This document shows, one piece after another, positions 59,783-64,000 of a stretch of 64,000 nucleotides of DNA. Position numbers and translations under genes: made by a program. The stretch covers positions 1 to 64,000 of the forward strand of contig DATJJE010000009.1 in NCBI GenBank assembly GCA_035492455.1, given 5' to 3'. Position 1 is the first letter of the stretch. Every line of letters starts with the position of its first letter. The notes beneath the pieces are model-generated. The model did not search any database. It saw nothing but the letters and a program-made list of their open reading frames with translations, and was not told the DNA's origin. This DNA is from Gp6-AA40 sp035492455. GTDB taxonomy: Bacteria; Acidobacteriota; Vicinamibacteria; Vicinamibacterales; UBA2999.

Positions 59783-62041
59783 ATGGCGGAATCGACATTA
59801 TCGAGACGGATCAGCGAATTCCTCGGCGTCGCGCTCTTCGCGCTGGCGCTGATCTGGCTCATCTCGCTCGTCACCTACGAACCAACCGACCCGGTGTGGT
59901 TCTTCACCACCGATGCGCTGCATGCGCCCGCCAACTTCGTCGGCCGCGTCGGCGCATTCGTGTCCGAGCTGTCATTTCAACTCTTCGGCTACGCGGCGTA
60001 TCTCGTCCCAGGGATCATCGCCTGGGCGGGCTGGTATTACTTCTGGTGCCAGCCGTTTGAAGCGATCTACACGAAGGCGATCGGTGTCGGTCTCTTCCTG
60101 GGCTGCAGCAGCGCCTTCCTCAGCCTGGTGTTGGGCAGCGCGGACGTTGCCGGAAAGACGTTCGAGGCGGGCGGATCCCTTGGCGCGTGGCTTGGCTCCT
60201 GGTTCGCTGAATACCTCAATCGGACCGGCTCGATCATCGTGCTGTTGACGTTGATGGTGCTCGCCGTCATCCTCTCGACCCAGTTTTCATTCGGGCGGAT
60301 GTTTGCGAACGCGAGCCAGGGTTCTCGCGATCTGTCGGCACGCAGCATGGGATTCCTTCGTGCGTGGTTCGAGGATCGGCGCAAGCAGAAGCAGCGCCGC
60401 GAGGTGATCGCCAAGCACACCAAAAAGGAGGGCGCCTCGCCCGAGAAGACGGCAGCGGTCGCCAAGCCGAAGGAGACGTCCGCGCCGGATGGGACGGCCG
60501 CGCCCGTTGTCGCCCGCAAGAGGGCGACGCCAATCGCACCACCACTGCCCCTGACGGAGCCCGAGCAGAAGGTGCAGCGGCGTCTGGGTGCATTCACGCT
60601 GCCGCCGCTGTCACTCCTCGACCCGCCCAAGGCGGAATCGAAGATCGACGAGCGCGAGCTGATGGACGCTGCGCGGCAGCTGGAGGAAAAATGCCGCGAG
60701 TTCGCAGTTGAAGGTCAGGTGGCGCAGATCCATCCGGGCCCGGTGGTTACGACGTTCGAGTTCAAGCCCGACGCCGGCGTGAAGTACAGCAAGATCACGA
60801 GCCTTGCCGACGATCTCTGCCTCGCCATGCAAGCGGAATCGGTGCTGATCGACCGCATCCCGGGCAAGTCCACCGTGGGCATTCAGATCCCGAATCCCAA
60901 CCGCGAAGCCATCTCGCTGCGCGAGCTGCTCCAATCCGAGGCGTTTGAACACTCGACATCGAAGCTGACGCTCACGCTCGGCAAGACCATTCATGGTGAG
61001 CCGTACGTCACCGATCTCGCGACGATGCCGCACTTGCTCATCGCGGGTTCAACAGGCACAGGCAAGTCCGTCGGCCTGAACGCGATGCTCACGAGCATCC
61101 TCTACCGCGCGACGCCGGATGACGTACGGCTGATCATGATCGACCCGAAGCGTCTGGAGCTTGGGATGTACGAAGACATCCCGCACCTGCTCACGCCCGT
61201 CGTCGTCGATCCGAAAAAGGCCGCCAACGCACTGCGGTGGGCCGTGCGCGAAATGGAAGAACGCTACAAGACGCTTGCCGGCGAGGGCGTGCGCAACATC
61301 GAGCAGTACAACCGGAACATCAGGCTGGTGCTCGAGGAAACGGGCAACAAGGATCCGGACGCCCCGAAGCCGCTGCCCTTCATCGTCGTCGTCATCGACG
61401 AGCTCGCGGACCTGATGATGGTCGCCAGCAACGAGGTCGAGGAATCGATCTGCAGGCTGGCGCAGATGGCGCGTGCCGTCGGCATCCATTTGATCCTGGC
61501 GACGCAGCGTCCGTCGGTGGATGTCATCACCGGTCTCATCAAAGCAAATCTGCCGTCGCGGATCTCGTTCCGCGTGTCCTCGAAGATCGACTCGCGCACG
61601 ATTCTCGACAGCAACGGCGCCGAACAACTGCTTGGCAAGGGCGACATGCTGTTTCTTCCGCCGGCGTCATCGCGCTGCATCCGCCTGCACGGCCCGTATA
61701 TCTCCGAGCAGGAGAGCGCGCGACTCGCGAGCTTCCTGCGCAAGCAGGGCAAGCCGGTGTTCGACGATTCGATCACTGCGGAAGAGGAAAAGTCAGCTGC
61801 TGGCGGCCTGGAATTCGAGAAGGACGAACTCTACGACGAGGCGGCGCGCATTGTCGTCAGCTCCGGTCAGGTCTCGATCTCGTATCTGCAGCGAAAGCTG
61901 CGTATCGGGTTCAGCCGCGCGGCGCGGCTCGTGGACATGATGGAAGCCGAGGGTCTCGTCTCCCCAGGTGCTGGCGGCAAGCCGCGTGAGGTGCTGGTCG
62001 ACAAGGGGTATTTCGAGGAAGTCGATGCCCAGCTGCGGTGA
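59783..62041 (+). CDS. ftsK: DNA translocase FtsK/SpoIIIE
   Basis: 752 residues. About four N-terminal TM helices (20-190), a charged linker, the motor with Walker A in AGSTGTGKSVGLNAM and Walker B IVVVIDELADLMM, and a C-terminal gamma wHTH (QVSISYLQRKLRIGFSRAAR). It pumps DNA at the division septum and activates XerCD. The linker is short for the family. Confidence 0.95.
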   Translation: MAESTLSRRISEFLGVALFALALIWLISLVTYEPTDPVWFFTTDALHAPANFVGRVGAFVSELSFQLFGYAAYLVPGIIAWAGWYYFWCQPFEAIYTKAIGVGLFLGCSSAFLSLVLGSADVAGKTFEAGGSLGAWLGSWFAEYLNRTGSIIVLLTLMVLAVILSTQFSFGRMFANASQGSRDLSARSMGFLRAWFEDRRKQKQRREVIAKHTKKEGASPEKTAAVAKPKETSAPDGTAAPVVARKRATPIAPPLPLTEPEQKVQRRLGAFTLPPLSLLDPPKAESKIDERELMDAARQLEEKCREFAVEGQVAQIHPGPVVTTFEFKPDAGVKYSKITSLADDLCLAMQAESVLIDRIPGKSTVGIQIPNPNREAISLRELLQSEAFEHSTSKLTLTLGKTIHGEPYVTDLATMPHLLIAGSTGTGKSVGLNAMLTSILYRATPDDVRLIMIDPKRLELGMYEDIPHLLTPVVVDPKKAANALRWAVREMEERYKTLAGEGVRNIEQYNRNIRLVLEETGNKDPDAPKPLPFIVVVIDELADLMMVASNEVEESICRLAQMARAVGIHLILATQRPSVDVITGLIKANLPSRISFRVSSKIDSRTILDSNGAEQLLGKGDMLFLPPASSRCIRLHGPYISEQESARLASFLRKQGKPVFDDSITAEEEKSAAGGLEFEKDELYDEAARIVVSSGQVSISYLQRKLRIGFSRAARLVDMMEAEGLVSPGAGGKPREVLVDKGYFEEVDAQLR

Positions 62042-62081
62042 TCAGAGCGTCCAGCTGAAGCCAGACACTACCGGGTTGGTA

Positions 62082-62102
62082 GTGTCCGCCTTGAGGCGGA
62101 CC
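62082..62102. repeat. Palindromic repeat at the amidase start
   Basis: GTGTCCGCCTTGAGGCGGAC plus C; it supplies the GTG start and the first codons. Confidence 0.6.
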
Positions 62103-63719
62103 GTGCTGGTGGCTGCGATGTGCCTCGCAGCCACGACAGCATTCGCTCAGAGCTCGAATGCCCCCAGGCTGCTGCGCGAGGCGGAAGCGCGCGAAATGGC
62201 GCTGCGTGGCGAGATTGATAGCCGGAAGGCGGGCTCACCGGCAATGCCTCTGCTCGAACGCGTGCGTACGCTCGTTCGTGCCTACGAGGACATCTCGCGT
62301 CTCTTCCCGACGAGTCCATACAGTGACGATGCGCTATGGCATGGCGGGCTGCTTGCAGCCGACGCTTTCTGGGAATTCGGACAGGGTGACGAACGCGAGA
62401 CTGCGACCCGTCTGCTCAAGACGCTGACCGCGAAGTACGTGACCAGTTCGCTTGTCAAACAGGCGATGCCGCAGCTGGAACGCCTGACGTCCGCGAAGAT
62501 ATTCCCCGCGGAGCCCACGCCACCGGAAACCGCGCCGAAGCCGGCAACGGTGCTGCTGAAGGCGGTCCGGCGTGAAGCGCTGCCCGGCGCAGTACGCGTG
62601 ACGCTGGAGCTCGAGGGTGAGGCCGCCTTTCACGACGAACAGATCGTTGGACCGCCACGCGTCTTCATCGATTTGCAGAACACCCGTCCAGTCGACGCGC
62701 TGAAGGATGCGACGCAGTTGTTCCCCGATGATCTCGTTCGTCAGATTCGAGTCGGCCGTCCGGTTGGGACACGGACGCGTGTCGTGCTGGATCTGGCAAC
62801 CACCGCGCCGCACACGACCTACGCTCTGTACAACCCGTATCGAGTCGTCATCGACTTCGCACGCGAAGCCCCCATCGCACCCATTGCACCGACCCGCGAC
62901 AGTACCATTGCATCGACGCGCGACAGCACCATTGCACCGACCCGCGAAAGTACCGCTGCATCTCCCGCCGCGCCGCGACAGAACGCGGTAGGCGGCTTGT
63001 CCCTCTCGCGCCAGCTGGGACTCGGCATCGCGCGCGTCGTCATCGATCCGGGCCACGGTGGACACGATCCCGGTGCGATGACCATGGGCCTAAGCGAGGC
63101 GGAGGTCGTTCTCGACATAGCGATACGTCTCGAAGGGCTGCTTGTCAAGCAGCCGGGCGTCGAAGTGGTGCTGACACGGCGCACGAATGTGTTCGTGCCG
63201 CTCGAGGAACGCACCGCGCTCGCCAACCGCGAAGGCGCGGACCTGTTCCTCTCGATTCACGCCAATGCGAGCGAGGACGACCGCGCGCGCGGCATCGAAA
63301 CGTATTTCCTGAACTTCGCATCGAATCCCGCCGCGGAGGCGATCGCGGCGCGCGAAAACGCGGCCTCCTCGCGAACCATGCGTCAGCTGGCGGACATCGT
63401 GAAAGCGATCGCCCTCAACAACAAGATCGACGAATCGCGCGACTTTGCTTCGTTCGTACAGACGTCGATGATCGATCGGTTGAAGAAATCGAACAGGAAC
63501 ATGAAGGACCTGGGCGTGAAGCAGGCGCCGTTCACCGTCCTCGTCGACGCAACGATGCCGAGCATCCTCGCCGAAATCTCGTTTCTGACAAACCGCCAGG
63601 AAGCGACCTTGCTGCGAGGCAATGCGTACCGCCAGCAGATTGCCGAGGCGCTGTTCAATGGCCTCATGAAATACCAACGATCGCTGAAGCGGACGTCACA
63701 AACCATCGCCTCCCAATAG
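62082..63719 (+). CDS. AMIN-domain N-acetylmuramoyl-L-alanine amidase
   Basis: 545 residues from GTG 62082, giving a signal SALRRTVLVAAMCLAATTAF; TTG 62091 is an alternative, and the start region is a palindromic repeat. Helical region to about 150, AMIN domain (DEQIVGPPRVFIDLQNTRP), a linker with three 8-residue repeats, then Amidase_3 with zinc His in VVIDPGHGGHDPGA, SIHANAS and catalytic Glu ILAEISFLTN. It cleaves stem peptides from the glycan at the septum. It follows ftsK by 40 bp. Confidence 0.93.
   Translation: MSALRRTVLVAAMCLAATTAFAQSSNAPRLLREAEAREMALRGEIDSRKAGSPAMPLLERVRTLVRAYEDISRLFPTSPYSDDALWHGGLLAADAFWEFGQGDERETATRLLKTLTAKYVTSSLVKQAMPQLERLTSAKIFPAEPTPPETAPKPATVLLKAVRREALPGAVRVTLELEGEAAFHDEQIVGPPRVFIDLQNTRPVDALKDATQLFPDDLVRQIRVGRPVGTRTRVVLDLATTAPHTTYALYNPYRVVIDFAREAPIAPIAPTRDSTIASTRDSTIAPTRESTAASPAAPRQNAVGGLSLSRQLGLGIARVVIDPGHGGHDPGAMTMGLSEAEVVLDIAIRLEGLLVKQPGVEVVLTRRTNVFVPLEERTALANREGADLFLSIHANASEDDRARGIETYFLNFASNPAAEAIAARENAASSRTMRQLADIVKAIALNNKIDESRDFASFVQTSMIDRLKKSNRNMKDLGVKQAPFTVLVDATMPSILAEISFLTNRQEATLLRGNAYRQQIAEALFNGLMKYQRSLKRTSQTIASQ
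62883..62954 (+). repeat. Three 24-bp tandem repeats in the amidase linker
   Basis: Units encode IAPTRDST, IASTRDST and IAPTREST. In-frame variation in copy number would lengthen or shorten the AMIN-amidase linker. Confidence 0.7.
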
Positions 63720-63787
63720 CTCGTCCGGCCTGCATTTCATGCAGATGTGCAGCCCGCAACCCACCGGCGTTATCCCTTTTGTACTGG

Positions 63788-63793
63788 TATGCT
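63788..63793 (+). promoter_or_regulatory. Extended -10 (TGGTATGCT) for the kinase gene
   Basis: TATGCT preceded by TGG, 28 nt before the GTG at 63822. Confidence 0.45.
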
Positions 63794-63821
63794 TCGCACT
63801 CTCATCACAGAGTTCGCAGCC

Positions 63822-64000
63822 GTGGACGAGCAGCGCTGGAAGGCGATCGAGGCGATCTATATCGGTGCGCTCGACGCACCGGATCGCGACGCATTTCTGG
63901 ACCAGGCGTGTCAGAACGACTCTGACCTCCGCCTCGAGGTGGAGCGCCTTCTCCACGACGAAACCTCCACCATGCAGCTGTTGGGCCGTGCGCCGTCCGT
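63822..64000 (+). CDS. Ser/Thr protein kinase N-terminus (cut by window edge)
   Basis: 59 codons from GTG 63822 (an ATG at 63789 is in frame). The sequence DEQRWKAIEAIYIGALDAPD then RDAFLDQACQNDSDLRLEVE and RLLHDETSTM is the standard N-terminal module of Acidobacteria Ser/Thr kinases, which precedes the kinase domain. The kinase domain itself lies beyond the window, so the call rests on this module. Confidence 0.7.
   Translation, partial: MDEQRWKAIEAIYIGALDAPDRDAFLDQACQNDSDLRLEVERLLHDETSTMQLLGRAPS

Overview
The window is a GC-rich, gene-dense stretch of bacterial chromosome. I saw no tRNA, rRNA, CRISPR array, transposase or prophage gene. The gene mix points to an Acidobacteriota chromosome, most likely of the Vicinamibacteria type. 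Supporting features are the DUF6152 protein, secreted VOC proteins, the Acidobacteria-style start of a Ser/Thr kinase at the right edge, and many GTAGGG...palindrome spacers. That assignment is inference from gene content, not a measured placement.

Layout. 1-9.0 kb: DUF1326 fragment, two secreted VOC proteins, an ECF sigma factor with a soluble zinc-finger anti-sigma, a di-iron-type metallo-beta-lactamase-fold protein, a SoxC-like sulfite dehydrogenase with its cytochrome c, a secreted carboxymuconolactone-decarboxylase-like protein, ArfB, and a seven-bladed FG-GAP propeller. 9.1-13.4 kb: a secreted protein with a DUF6152 partner, an unrecognised 361-residue protein, a 2-oxoglutarate oxygenase coupled to a DUF6625 glycosyltransferase-like protein, and a small Cys-rich protein. 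13.5-17.7 kb: DUF4390 protein, a degenerate beta-lactamase-fold protein, an outer-membrane barrel, an M48 protease and a small membrane protein. 17.7-23.2 kb: a complete RND efflux operon (adaptor, permease, TolC). 23.2-30.7 kb: hybrid histidine kinase, class A PBP, TolB-like propeller, M28 peptidase with PDZ, TerC. 30.8-38.1 kb: the proteostasis operon hspR, DnaJ-like gene, clpB, ftsH, followed by a barrel-like protein and a PAP2 phosphatase. 38.1-43.2 kb: ilvB-ilvN-ilvC-ilvD for branched-chain amino acids. 43.3-54.4 kb: glycine-zipper lipoprotein, CDGSH protein, rho, CoA-binding protein, GT39 glycosyltransferase, then a tight minus-strand operon (secreted protein, recG, rsmD, coaD, aminotransferase, glcD-like). 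54.5-64 kb: two tiny divergent ORFs, lexA, DUF3467, nth, zincin, rsmA, RNase J, FtsK, an AMIN-amidase and a truncated Ser/Thr kinase.

Most genes are core housekeeping or envelope functions. Three sequence-level themes stand out. Many genes have a TANNNT -10 hexamer only 6-8 nt before the start codon, so they are probably leaderless. Short palindromic repeats pepper the spacers and in several places have become part of protein-coding sequence. Two genes (DUF6625 and glcD-like) have homology-bearing N-termini that extend upstream of any ATG, GTG or TTG. Nothing here is clearly a new defence or biosynthetic system; the best candidate for an undescribed functional unit is the oxygenase + DUF6625 pair at 11.45-13.23 kb.
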